Source: Lewinellaceae bacterium (lineage in GTDB: Bacteria > Bacteroidota > Bacteroidia > Chitinophagales > Saprospiraceae). From it: 64,000 nucleotides of DNA. Under the pieces are notes generated by a model. That model had not been told where the DNA came from. It saw only the letters and a program-made list of their open reading frames with translations, and ran no database searches. Location: contig JACJXW010000004.1 of NCBI GenBank assembly GCA_020636405.1, positions 558,001 through 622,000 of the forward strand, read 5' to 3'. The position numbers were made by a program, and so were the translations under genes. Position 1 is the first letter of the stretch. Every line of letters starts with the position of its first letter. Below are positions 16,912-25,717 of the stretch, piece by piece.

Positions 16912-16952
16912 GCTGTTGAGTGACAGGCACTCTAGCCAAATCACTCATCAGC
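16912..16952. other. Hairpin with alternative pairing in a long gene-free region (possible ncRNA)
   Basis: 16912-16923 pairs with 16941-16952 (11 of 12 bp). Partly overlapping, 16909-16914 can pair with 16934-16939, which would give a pseudoknot or a competing fold. The surrounding 16668-17380 region has no convincing open frame. It is AT-rich after about 16980 and holds a run of nine G at about 16687. Together with the minus-strand terminator this could be a small RNA locus, but no known RNA family was recognised. Confidence 0.3.
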
Positions 16953-17380
16953 ACTTAACAATCATTACCTTTGACGCTGAATAGCTGCCAAAGTATTGCT
17001 TTAAAGCCGTAATTTAAGATAAATTAACATTTTGAGCAGGAAGGCTACCTAAAAAATAGCACAATTTTTACTTTTTTAAGGCCATTGTTTTTGATAGGAG
17101 ATGTTAACTTGAACAAAAATTTAATGAGAGGCGGATACTGGAAATATTTTACTTTTCATTAAATTTGTCCGAATTAAGACTGTTCTCATTTCAGATTTTT
17201 TTTCCGGGCTGCTCAGAGAGTGCCCTTCGTCTCCCTGGAGCTGCTAGTTACATACCCTTTAGAGATTTTCGTATTACCTGTATCAGAAAACCAACAGTGT
17301 TGCAGCAACTTTGAAAGTAAACGTTCGCGGCATCGTTGGATCGATTATACTATCAAGCCCATGAGCTAAAATGTTTGCAT

Positions 17381-20269
17381 ATGCAAAGACGACCTTTACT
17401 CTTGATCTTTTTCATCTCCGTCTCTTTTGCCGCCGCTGCCCAAACAGTGGATGTGCAAAATTACCGCACCATAGACGGCAGGCAGAACAACCCGGATAAC
17501 CCGGACTGGGGCGCTGCGGGCACCAACCTGCTGCAGTTTACCGGGGTGGGCTATGCCAATTACATCGACGACCCGGCCGGGCCGGACAGGCCCAATCCCC
17601 GGGAAATCAGTAACCGCCTCTTTGCTCAGGACGGCCTGCTCAACGACCCCATGAACCTCAGTGATTTCTGCTGGGTATGGGGGCAGTTTATCGACCACGA
17701 TATTGGCCTGACGCCCGACGGCAGTGAAGATGCCAGCATCTCCGTCCCCGAAGGGGATCCGTGGTTCGACCCCTTCAATACCGGGCAGATGAAGATCCCT
17801 ATGAAGCGCAACGTCTTCGACCCCGCTTCCGGAACGAACATCTTCAACCCCCGCCGCCACCCCAATATGATCACGGCCTTTATCGATGGCTCGGGAGTTT
17901 ATGGTTCTGACAGCCAACGCGGAAACTGGCTGCGGACCTTTTCCGGAGGCAAATTAAAAACCTCGGCGGGCAATCTGCCTCCCTTCAATACCTACAACGG
18001 GGAATACAACACCCCGATCGACCCCAATGCCCCGCACATGGATAACCCGGTGGGCATCAGCGACAGGTTTTTCGTTGCCGGCGATGCCCGTGCCAATGAG
18101 AACCCCCTGTTGCTGGGCTTCCACACCCTGTTCCTGCGCGAACACAACCGCCTGTGCGATGAGCTTGCCCGACAGCATCCCGATTGGACAGACGAGCAGC
18201 TCTACCAACATGCGCGGAAGATCGTTGGTGGCCTTATTCAGTCGGTGGTCTACAATGAATGGCTGCCAACCATGGGGGTCAACCTGCCGGCATACAATGG
18301 CTACGTTCCCAGCGTTAATCCGCAGTTGATGAACGTTTTCACCGCGGCGGCCTTCCGCCTCGGCCACACTTTGCTCAACGGCCGCCTGATGCGCGTCGAC
18401 TCCGACGGCAACGAAATGCCTGAAGGGCATATGATGCTGCGCGATGCTTTCTTCAACCCTTTCCCGGTCATTGACATGGGCATCGAGCCCTTCATCAAAG
18501 GCATGGCCATTCAGACCCAGCAAAGCTTCGATTCCAAAGTGATCGACGACGTGCGGAACTTCCTCTTCGGCCCTCCGGGCGCCGGCGGGCTCGACCTGGC
18601 CTCCATCAATATCAACCGCGGCCGCGAACGCGGCCTGCCCGATTACAACAGCGTCCGCCAGTCCTTCGGCCTGCAACGCTATATATTTTTCCAGCAGATC
18701 AACCCCGCACAGAATGTCTACCTCCCGCTTTTGTCGATGTATGGAGACATTAATAATGTGGACCCCTGGGTGGGTATGCTGGCCGAACAGCGGATGCAGG
18801 GCGCCCTCTTCGGCCCGACCGTGATGAAGATCATGCAGGTGCAGTTCGCCGCCCTGCGCGATGGGGACCGCTTCTTCTACGAAATAGACCCCGTGCTCTC
18901 GGAGGAGGAAAAGGCAATAATCCGCCATACTTCCCTTCACGATATCATCATGCGCAATACCGGCATCCAGCTGATGCAGGATAAGGTCTTCGAATCCATG
19001 CCTCATATCGAGATCTGTGCCAATATGACGGCGGATGTGGGAGGCAATATCTACACGGAAACCGGCCTGCCGGTTCCGAACGTATCCGTAAGAGTGCTGG
19101 GAGACAACAATACCATGGAACTGCTATCCAGCCCGGATGGCGATTTCTATTTCCTCGATGTGCCCGCTTGTGATGTCAATTCCATTGACGTGACAAAATC
19201 CGATGATGTGACCAACGGTGTTTCTACTGCCGACCTGGTCTTTATCCAGCAGCACATACTGGGCATACAGCCGCTGAGCAGCCCTTATAAGGTCATCGCC
19301 GCCGACGCTGACCGCAACGGCGCGGTAACGGCCCTCGACCAGATCCAGATCCGCAAGGTGATCCTCGGTATTTCTCCCAACTTCCCCAACAATAATGCCT
19401 GGCGGTTCGTACAGGCCGATTATACCTTCCAAACGGATGATCCGTTATCGGAGGATTTCCCGGAGGCCATTGCCGTCGACAATGTATTGTCCAATGATAT
19501 GAACGTTGACTTCATTGCCATCAAGATCGGCGATGTGACCGGCGATGTCGACCCGTCCAATATGCTCAGCCCGGTTGAGGGCCGTGCCGTCCTCGCTTTT
19601 GAACTGGACGACATGGACCTGCAGGCAGGAGAGTCTTATCAAATTGCCTTTACCGCCGAAACCTTCGACGGCATCCGCGGTTACCAGTTCGGCCTCGACT
19701 ACGATGAGCAGTCCCTTGCCTTTGAAGGTATTGTTCCTGGCAGCCTGGCCGGCCTGACAGACGACAACTTCGGAATATTTACCGGAGAGGGTATGGTAAC
19801 GACCAGTTGGTTCAAAACTGCGCATTTCGAAGCAGCTAAGGGAGAGCCGTTGTTCTACCTGGCCTTCCGTGCGCTGAGCAATGTGAAGCTGAGCACCGCG
19901 TTGTCCCTGAGCGACGACAAGACTCGCGGGGAAGCTTATGACGCTTACCTGGAACCGATGGGCGTAGCGCTGGCGTTCAATGCTACCGGCAGCACAACTG
20001 GCGAAACGGCTTTTGCGCTTTACCAGAACCGCCCGAACCCTTTCACGGCGGCTACGGCGATCCCGTTCCAACTGCCGGCTGATGGCTGGGCACAGCTCAC
20101 CGTCTTCGACGCCACCGGGAAAGCCCTGCTTGTGAAAGAAGGATCCTTCACCGCCGGCTACAACGAATGGCAGTTGAACAGAAACGAGATCAAGGCAGGC
20201 GGCCTGCTTTACTACCGCGTAGAGACGGAGAATGCCACGGCCACCCGACGAATGATAATTGCAGATTGA
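17381..20269 (+). CDS. Secreted animal-type haem peroxidase with dockerin-like, cohesin-like and T9SS sorting domains
   Basis: 962 residues from the ATG at 17381, which gives a good signal peptide (LLLIFFISVSFAAAAQ). Residues about 25-540 are an animal-type haem peroxidase. The distal His is in WGQFIDHDIG (near residue 106), LREHNRLCDELA is present, the proximal His is in FRLGHTLLNG (near 329), and INRGRERGLPDYN is conserved. Then come a carboxypeptidase-regulatory-like segment (GNIYTETGLPVPNVSVRV), dockerin type I-like calcium repeats (about 590-725; ADADRNGAVTALDQIQIRK and IKIGDVTGDVD), a cohesin-like beta module (about 735-865; YQFGLDYDEQSLAFEGI), and a T9SS type A tail (about 878-962; YQNRPNPFTAATAIPF). 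The catalytic part should oxidise small substrates or halides with H2O2 outside the cell. Carrying both dockerin- and cohesin-like modules in one chain is unusual. Confidence 0.85.
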   Translation: MQRRPLLLIFFISVSFAAAAQTVDVQNYRTIDGRQNNPDNPDWGAAGTNLLQFTGVGYANYIDDPAGPDRPNPREISNRLFAQDGLLNDPMNLSDFCWVWGQFIDHDIGLTPDGSEDASISVPEGDPWFDPFNTGQMKIPMKRNVFDPASGTNIFNPRRHPNMITAFIDGSGVYGSDSQRGNWLRTFSGGKLKTSAGNLPPFNTYNGEYNTPIDPNAPHMDNPVGISDRFFVAGDARANENPLLLGFHTLFLREHNRLCDELARQHPDWTDEQLYQHARKIVGGLIQSVVYNEWLPTMGVNLPAYNGYVPSVNPQLMNVFTAAAFRLGHTLLNGRLMRVDSDGNEMPEGHMMLRDAFFNPFPVIDMGIEPFIKGMAIQTQQSFDSKVIDDVRNFLFGPPGAGGLDLASININRGRERGLPDYNSVRQSFGLQRYIFFQQINPAQNVYLPLLSMYGDINNVDPWVGMLAEQRMQGALFGPTVMKIMQVQFAALRDGDRFFYEIDPVLSEEEKAIIRHTSLHDIIMRNTGIQLMQDKVFESMPHIEICANMTADVGGNIYTETGLPVPNVSVRVLGDNNTMELLSSPDGDFYFLDVPACDVNSIDVTKSDDVTNGVSTADLVFIQQHILGIQPLSSPYKVIAADADRNGAVTALDQIQIRKVILGISPNFPNNNAWRFVQADYTFQTDDPLSEDFPEAIAVDNVLSNDMNVDFIAIKIGDVTGDVDPSNMLSPVEGRAVLAFELDDMDLQAGESYQIAFTAETFDGIRGYQFGLDYDEQSLAFEGIVPGSLAGLTDDNFGIFTGEGMVTTSWFKTAHFEAAKGEPLFYLAFRALSNVKLSTALSLSDDKTRGEAYDAYLEPMGVALAFNATGSTTGETAFALYQNRPNPFTAATAIPFQLPADGWAQLTVFDATGKALLVKEGSFTAGYNEWQLNRNEIKAGGLLYYRVETENATATRRMIIAD

Positions 20270-20304
20270 TGCTGTGATCTTTGATTAGTGAATCTTATTT
20301 TCCC

Positions 20305-20336
20305 AAAGCCGGAACGGTACCCTCTGTTCCGGCTTT
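20305..20336. terminator. Bidirectional intrinsic terminator
   Basis: An 11-bp perfect stem (20305-20315 with 20326-20336) with a 10-nt loop, followed on the plus strand by TGTTTTTTCTG and preceded by A/T-rich sequence on the other side. It lies between the convergent peroxidase and amidase genes, 36 bp from one stop and 28 bp from the other. Confidence 0.75.
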
Positions 20337-20363
20337 TGTTTTTTCTGTCCCATCACTCCATCA

Positions 20364-22007
20364 CTACTTCCAGAACCCCTCCGGATGCTTCAGGTGAAAA
20401 TCCGTATTCGCCTGGTAGAGGGCCGCCAGTTTCAATACCTGCGCTTCGCCAAATAACTGCCCGCAGAAAGTGATGCTGGCCGGCAGCCCGTCGATAAAGC
20501 CGGTCGGCAGCACCACGCAGGGATGGCCGGTGAGGTTGGTGCGCAGCAGGTTGCCGCCGGACCAGGAAGGCGCCAGGAATACATCGAATTCCCGCAGTGC
20601 CTCATGGGTTTGCTCGATCAGCCGGGTGCGCAGGCGGTTGGCCTGTATATATTCTACGGCTGGAATGAAGCGCGCCTGCCGGAACACGTTGGGCCAGGCG
20701 TTGCGGATTTGCCGCACCAGCAAGTCGTCTTGCCCGGAGCGGGTGAGCTCGTCGAAAGCAGCGGCCGCCTCGGCGCTGAGCACAAAACCGATATCCGGCA
20801 CTTCCGGCAGCTCGATGGCGGTAGGTGTGATGCCCAGTTCCCGCAGCTTGGCCAGTGCAAGGCTGTCTTGTTCTCTGAAGCGGTAATCGCTCTGGAAATC
20901 GCTTTTCAGGTAAGCCACCCTCAGCTTTTGGGGGTCGGTCTTCTGGTTGTAATTGAAGGCGGCCGTTATTGTCGTGGGGTCGCGTTCATCCTTTCCACGG
21001 ATCGCTTCAAAGACGATAGCGCAATCCTCTGCTGAACGGCAGATGGGGCCGATCTTGTCCATGCTCCAGCTGAGCGCCATGGCGCCATAACGGCTGACGC
21101 GCCCAAAGGTAGGCCGCAGGCCGGTCACCCCACAGATCGTCGAAGGGGAAACAATGGAGCCCCAGGTTTCGGTGCCAATGGCGAAAGGTACCAGCCCTGC
21201 CGCCGTTGCCGAGGCCGAGCCGGCGGATGAACCGCTGGAGCCCTGTTCCGTATTCCAGGGGTTGCGGGTTTTTCCGCCGTACCATACATCACCCCAGGCC
21301 AGTGCGCCCAGGGTGAGCTTGGCGACGAGCACAGCGCCGGCGGCTTCCAGCTTTTCTATAACTGCCGCATCGTAACCGAGCATCTGGTCTTTATAAGGCA
21401 TGGCGCCCCAGGTGGTCTTGTAGTCGCGGGTGGCCAAAAGGTCTTTGGCGCCAAAGGGGATGCCATGCAGCGGGCCGCGGTAAATCCCCCGGGCCAGCTC
21501 TTCATCCATCTGCCGGGCCTGGGCCAGGGCGCGCTCTTCGGTTAGGGTAATGACGCAGTGCAGGGTGGGGCCGTGTCTCCGAAGCCGTTCGAGGAAAAAC
21601 TCGGCCAGTTCCACCGAACTGACCTGCCGGTTCTTGATCAGGGTCGAAAGCTGGGCGACAGAGTAGAAAGCCAGTTCGTTCCGGTCTTCCGGCAGATGGA
21701 CGGTTTTTGGCAGATCGAAATACAGCGCCTCCTGCCGGGTATCGGGCTCAAAACTTGTGGGAAGCGGGTTGAACAGCAGGGCGGGCCCGAGTTCATTGGG
21801 AATATTCTTTTCCCGAATGGACGCGTAACTGCCTCGCAGCTCTTCCAGATCGGGCAACATGCTGTCGATCTCCGTTTCTGTCATTTCCAGGCCAATAAGT
21901 TCGGTGGCCTGTTGTACCATCCCCCGGTCAATGGGGATCCGCAGGAAGGTAAAGCTGAGTAGGGCGCCGAGGGCCAGTCCGAGTAGGAGATAGTGTGGTT
22001 TTTTCAT
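20364..22007 (-). CDS. Amidase signature family protein, exported or membrane-anchored
   Basis: 547 residues from the ATG at 22007, giving an N-terminal hydrophobic segment (YLLLGLALGALLSFTFL). The amidase signature domain spans about 110-530. The catalytic Lys is in GIPFGAKDLLATRDY, the Gly/Ser motif is GSSGSSAGSASATAAG with the bridging cis-Ser, and the nucleophile Ser is in GTETWGSIVSPS; this completes the Ser-cisSer-Lys triad. The family hydrolyses amide bonds, with a substrate range from simple amides to N-acyl compounds, so specificity is not deducible. It is not GatA: there is no gatB/gatC nearby and it has a signal/anchor. The in-frame TTG at 22037 is unlikely as start because it precedes the anchor with charged residues only. 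Confidence 0.85.
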   Translation of the reverse strand: MKKPHYLLLGLALGALLSFTFLRIPIDRGMVQQATELIGLEMTETEIDSMLPDLEELRGSYASIREKNIPNELGPALLFNPLPTSFEPDTRQEALYFDLPKTVHLPEDRNELAFYSVAQLSTLIKNRQVSSVELAEFFLERLRRHGPTLHCVITLTEERALAQARQMDEELARGIYRGPLHGIPFGAKDLLATRDYKTTWGAMPYKDQMLGYDAAVIEKLEAAGAVLVAKLTLGALAWGDVWYGGKTRNPWNTEQGSSGSSAGSASATAAGLVPFAIGTETWGSIVSPSTICGVTGLRPTFGRVSRYGAMALSWSMDKIGPICRSAEDCAIVFEAIRGKDERDPTTITAAFNYNQKTDPQKLRVAYLKSDFQSDYRFREQDSLALAKLRELGITPTAIELPEVPDIGFVLSAEAAAAFDELTRSGQDDLLVRQIRNAWPNVFRQARFIPAVEYIQANRLRTRLIEQTHEALREFDVFLAPSWSGGNLLRTNLTGHPCVVLPTGFIDGLPASITFCGQLFGEAQVLKLAALYQANTDFHLKHPEGFWK

Positions 22008-22168
22008 ACTTTTCAATTTTTTCCCGCTCCATTTCAAGGGTTAAGAGCAGGAGCTTTTGGGGAAAATAAGAAAAAGTCACAGTTATCTCTGTCTGGAAGC
22101 TTCGACATAAAGAAAATGAATGCAGTAAGCGAAATTTCGCTGAAAACTGTATCTTGGGCGAGCCTCCC

Positions 22169-22336
22169 TTAGAGCATGTTTGGAGGCCGGGTTTGAAAGC
22201 GAAAAGAGTCAGTTTTTTGATGAAACGAGGCGTCTTTTTGAAGAGCGTACCCTGAGGTACGGTCAAGAAAAGCAACGAAGTGTCATCAAAAAAGTGGCCT
22301 TTGCAGCTCAAAGATTGGCCTCCAAACATGCTCTTA
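22169..22336. mobile_element. MITE-like element 2, about 168 bp
   Basis: Perfect 18-bp terminal inverted repeats (22171-22188 with 22317-22334) begin AGAGCATG. The core has a CGTACC/GGTACG hairpin and, in the same order as element 1, AAGCGAAAAGAG, AACGAGGC, CAACGAAGTG and TTGCAGC motifs. It sits upstream of the amidase gene (162 bp from its ATG) and upstream of fadH. Non-coding. Confidence 0.65.
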
Positions 22337-22399
22337 GGCCGAAATAAATGCTTCCTGCTGGCAGGGGATTCAGGGGAGGGGAGGATTTTTTGCTAACAA

Positions 22400-22520
22400 T
22401 AAGTACCTGGACTGAAGTGCATAGAAATGAAGAAATGCAGTCCGAACCTAAGCCTGGGGTACATTTCCACTGCATTCCTATGCATTTCCACACGTTTCGC
22501 TACTTGTGTCCAGGTACTTA
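22400..22520. repeat. 121-bp inverted-repeat element in front of fadH
   Basis: The outer arms 22400-22412 and 22508-22520 are perfectly complementary (13 bp, TAAGTACCTGGAC). Inner segments containing TGCATAGAAATG and CCTATGCATTTCC are imperfectly complementary. It ends 17 nt before the fadH ATG, so it is in the promoter/5'-UTR. It could be a REP-type element or an operator/attenuator. Confidence 0.5.
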
Positions 22521-22537
22521 CATCTGTAATAATAATC

Positions 22538-24562
22538 ATGCACGAAAAGTACCCACACCTGCTTGCCCCGCTCAACCTGGGCTTCACTACCCTGAAGAAC
22601 CGCGTCCTTATGGGCTCCATGCACACCGGCCTGGAGGAAGAAAAGAACGGCTTTGAACGTATGGCCGCCTACTTCGCCGAAAGGGCCCGGGGCGGCGTTG
22701 GCCTGATCGTCACCGGCGGGATAGCGCCCAACCGGGCCGGATGGGTATCGCCCTTTTCTGCCAAGCTGTCCACCCGAGGGGAGATGAAAAACCACCGCCT
22801 GATCACGGAAGCGGTGCAAGCTGAGCAAGGGAAGATCTGTATGCAGATCCTGCACGCCGGGCGCTATGGCTATCATCCTCTGGCGGTAGCGCCATCGGCT
22901 ATCAAATCGCCCATATCTCCTTTCAAACCCTGGAAACTCTCGGGAAGCGGCGTAGAGCGCACCATTCGCGCTTTTGTACGCACCGCAAAGCTGGCTCAGG
23001 AAGCCGGCTACGACGGCGTAGAGGTAATGGGCTCTGAAGGCTACCTCATCAACCAGTTCATCGTTTCCAAGACCAACAAACGCAATGACCAGTGGGGCGG
23101 CTCCTACGAGAACCGCATCCGCTTCCCGGTCGAGATCGTGCGCCGCATCCGGGAGGCGGTGGGTAAAGATTTCATCATCATCTACCGCCTTTCCATGCTC
23201 GACCTGGTGGACGACGGCAGCACCTGGGAGGAGATCGAACTGCTGGCCCGGCGCATCGAGGAAGCCGGCGCCACCATCATCAATACCGGTATTGGCTGGC
23301 ACGAGGCCCGCGTGCCGACTATCGCCACCATGGTGCCGCGCGGCGGCTTCAGCTGGGTGACCAAGCGGCTGATGGGTAAGGTCAATATCCCCCTCATTAC
23401 GACCAACCGCATCAATACGCCGGAGCTGGCCGAACAGATCCTTGCCGGCGGCCATGCCGATATGGTCTCTATGGCACGGCCCTTCCTGGCTGATCCGGAC
23501 TTCGTTAAAAAGGCTATGGAAAAGCGGGCCGATGAGATCAATACCTGCATCGCGTGTAACCAGGCCTGTCTCGACCACGTATTCGACCGCAAAACGTCCA
23601 GCTGCCTGGTCAACCCTCGTGCCTGCCACGAGACGGAGTTAAAGTACGTGCCCGCCAAAGTGAAAAAGAAGATCGGCGTAGTAGGCGCCGGCCCGGCGGG
23701 CCTGAGCTTCGCTACCGTAGCTGCCGGGCGCGGGCACGAGGTGCACCTCTACGAGGCAGACAGTGAGATCGGCGGGCAGTTCAATCTGGCCAAACGCATT
23801 CCCGGCAAGGAGGAGTTTCACGAAACGATTCGCTATTTCCGCAAGCAGGTCGAAAGAACGGGCGTCCACCTGCATCTCAACACACGTGTCGATGTCGGCT
23901 TACTGGCCAGCCAGGGGTTCGAGGAGGTGGTAATCGCTACCGGTGTTTTGCCCCGCCAGATACAACTCGAAGGTATCGATCACCCTAAAGTACTCAGCTA
24001 CATCGAAGTGCTGAAAGGAATAAAGGCTGTGGGGGCGCGTGTAGCCGTCATCGGCGCCGGTGGTATCGGCTTTGACGTCGCAGAGTTCCTCAGCCACGAT
24101 GGGGAGCCTACCAGCCTGAATGTAGCTGCCTTTATGGAAGAGTGGGGTGTGGATATGCAATACAGTAACCGTGGCGCCCTAACCAAGCCCCGTCCCGAAC
24201 CGCCCGCCCGGCAGATCTATCTCTGCCAGCGTTCCAAAGGTAAGCCGGGCGCCGGACTGGGCAAGACCACCGGGTGGGTGCACCGCACCGCTCTGCGGCG
24301 CCGTAACGTCAAAATGCTCAGTGAAGTATCCTACCAACGGATAGACGATCAGGGGCTCCATATCATTGTCAAAGGAGAACCCCGTATACTGGAGGTAGAC
24401 CACGTCGTCATCTGTGCTGGCCAGGAACCCCTGCGCGACCTGTGGGAGCCCCTGCGGGAAAAAGGGGCCGCTGTGCATCTCATCGGCGGTGCGGACGAAG
24501 CAAGAGAGCTTGACGCCAAACGGGCGATCTATCAGGCCAGCTGGCTGGCGGCAGGAGTGTGA
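22538..24562 (+). CDS. fadH: NADPH-dependent 2,4-dienoyl-CoA reductase (FadH type)
   Basis: 674 residues, matching the family length. Residues about 5-330 are an Old Yellow Enzyme TIM barrel that binds FMN (LNLGFTTLKNRVLMGSMHTG, AGYDGVEVMGSEGYLINQF). A [4Fe-4S] motif follows: C337-x2-C340-x3-C344-x11-C356. Residues about 370-674 form the FAD/NADPH disulfide-reductase-like domain with dinucleotide motifs VVGAGPAGLSFA and VIGAGGIGFD. The enzyme reduces 2,4-dienoyl-CoA intermediates so that polyunsaturated fatty acids can enter beta-oxidation, in the cytosol. The start at 22538 matches the family N-terminus; the in-frame upstream extension to 22427 runs through an inverted repeat. No other beta-oxidation genes adjoin it. 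Confidence 0.9.
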   Translation: MHEKYPHLLAPLNLGFTTLKNRVLMGSMHTGLEEEKNGFERMAAYFAERARGGVGLIVTGGIAPNRAGWVSPFSAKLSTRGEMKNHRLITEAVQAEQGKICMQILHAGRYGYHPLAVAPSAIKSPISPFKPWKLSGSGVERTIRAFVRTAKLAQEAGYDGVEVMGSEGYLINQFIVSKTNKRNDQWGGSYENRIRFPVEIVRRIREAVGKDFIIIYRLSMLDLVDDGSTWEEIELLARRIEEAGATIINTGIGWHEARVPTIATMVPRGGFSWVTKRLMGKVNIPLITTNRINTPELAEQILAGGHADMVSMARPFLADPDFVKKAMEKRADEINTCIACNQACLDHVFDRKTSSCLVNPRACHETELKYVPAKVKKKIGVVGAGPAGLSFATVAAGRGHEVHLYEADSEIGGQFNLAKRIPGKEEFHETIRYFRKQVERTGVHLHLNTRVDVGLLASQGFEEVVIATGVLPRQIQLEGIDHPKVLSYIEVLKGIKAVGARVAVIGAGGIGFDVAEFLSHDGEPTSLNVAAFMEEWGVDMQYSNRGALTKPRPEPPARQIYLCQRSKGKPGAGLGKTTGWVHRTALRRRNVKMLSEVSYQRIDDQGLHIIVKGEPRILEVDHVVICAGQEPLRDLWEPLREKGAAVHLIGGADEARELDAKRAIYQASWLAAGV

Positions 24563-24616
24563 GGGGGCGTGTAACCGTGTTTCAGTGTATTAACGTGAGG
24601 TTTGAACCCCGGGTGG

Positions 24617-25456
24617 CTATGCTACCTCCTGCAATTCGCCCCGCAACCTTCGGTAAAGGGCCTCATCGTGGAGTATATCATAAAGGTAGTCGTGGTATTC
24701 CGGGAAATCCGGCAGGTTGTTATGGCCGCCGCCCTCGATCGGGATGAGTTCGCCGTGGGGCGCCATCTCTGCCAACATTTTACCTTGCTGGAAGGAAATG
24801 AGGCGGTCTTTGGTGCCATGGAGCACAAAAGCGGGACATTCTACCTTTTTGATGAAGAAGTCGGTTCGGATCTTGTATCGCAGGATCCATTTGAGTGGTA
24901 GCCAGAATCCGTATTTCCGGACCTGATAAAGGAAGCTGAAGTATGGAGAGTCCAGGATGAGCATCCGGGGTTTGTTCCAGGAGGCGATGCGGGCGGCAAT
25001 ACCACTGCCGAGGGACCGCCCATAGACGACGATCTGTTCCTCAGGATACTGGGAGCTCAGCCATTTGTAAACGGTTTGTGCGTCATTGTAAAGAGTGGTT
25101 TCCGTCCGTTTGCCGGAACTCTTGCCGAAGCCCCGGTAATCGATCATAAAAAAATCATACCCTTTGCTGAGAAAATCCTTGGCGAACTTGCCCCATCCCT
25201 TGATGCTGCGAGAGTTGCCCTTGAGGTAAAAGACTACGCCCTTGGAGTTAGGCACCCGGAAATGCAGGCCGTTGATGTAGCCGCCGTCTTCCATATCGAA
25301 ATGCACTTCGTCAAAAGGAAAAGGATAGCGGTATTCGAAAGTGCGGGGCAGGATCTCGGGACGAAAGAAGAAATAGTGCTGCAAAAAATAGAAAATGAGG
25401 CAGAGCAGCAGGTAGCCTCCTCCGAAATACACTAATGTCTCTTGCCAGCCTTCCAT
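24617..25456 (-). CDS. Membrane-anchored alpha/beta hydrolase
   Basis: 279 residues. The N-terminal hydrophobic helix (about 8-30, GGGYLLLCLIFYFLQHYFFF) is a signal anchor. The alpha/beta-hydrolase fold follows, with nucleophile elbow GRSLGSG (Ser148), acid Asp217 in GTKDRLI and His245 in GGGHNNL. The YLKGNSRSIKGW and MIDYRGFGKSSG segments are typical of the S33/BEM46-like group. Substrate unknown; probably an esterase, lipase or peptidase facing the periplasm. It is convergent with fadH, 54 bp apart. Confidence 0.85.
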   Translation of the reverse strand: MEGWQETLVYFGGGYLLLCLIFYFLQHYFFFRPEILPRTFEYRYPFPFDEVHFDMEDGGYINGLHFRVPNSKGVVFYLKGNSRSIKGWGKFAKDFLSKGYDFFMIDYRGFGKSSGKRTETTLYNDAQTVYKWLSSQYPEEQIVVYGRSLGSGIAARIASWNKPRMLILDSPYFSFLYQVRKYGFWLPLKWILRYKIRTDFFIKKVECPAFVLHGTKDRLISFQQGKMLAEMAPHGELIPIEGGGHNNLPDFPEYHDYLYDILHDEALYRRLRGELQEVA

Positions 25457-25665
25457 AAAACAGGGCGTTCATGTGTTATCGAACAGGCCGGGCATAGCTT
25501 AACGCCACAGCCGTTCCTTGCAAAATACGGCTTTTTTTAAATTTCTCCCTAACAATAGGAAGGCATGCCCTATCAGTGGCGGTTATGTTGTTTTCCGGAT
25601 CGGGGGCCGCTCATTCATTTGATCCCGGTGGGACGCAAAGAACGTGGTCGGAGGACGAATTAAAA

Positions 25666-25696
25666 TTTAAGCAGCAATGGGAAATTGCCGCTTAAA
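25666..25696. repeat. Hairpin repeat downstream of the GH97 gene
   Basis: 13-nt arms (25666-25678 with 25684-25696, one mismatch) around a 5-nt loop. It is almost the same sequence as 52086-52116. It lies 21 bp past the GH97 stop, as would suit a 3'-end structure. Confidence 0.5.
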
Positions 25697-25717
25697 GACG
25701 GCCTTCAGGCCGAGCCC

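Noticed and set aside
17954..19006. 350-codon minus-strand frame
   Set aside because: Antisense to the haem peroxidase core, which has both His ligands on the plus strand.
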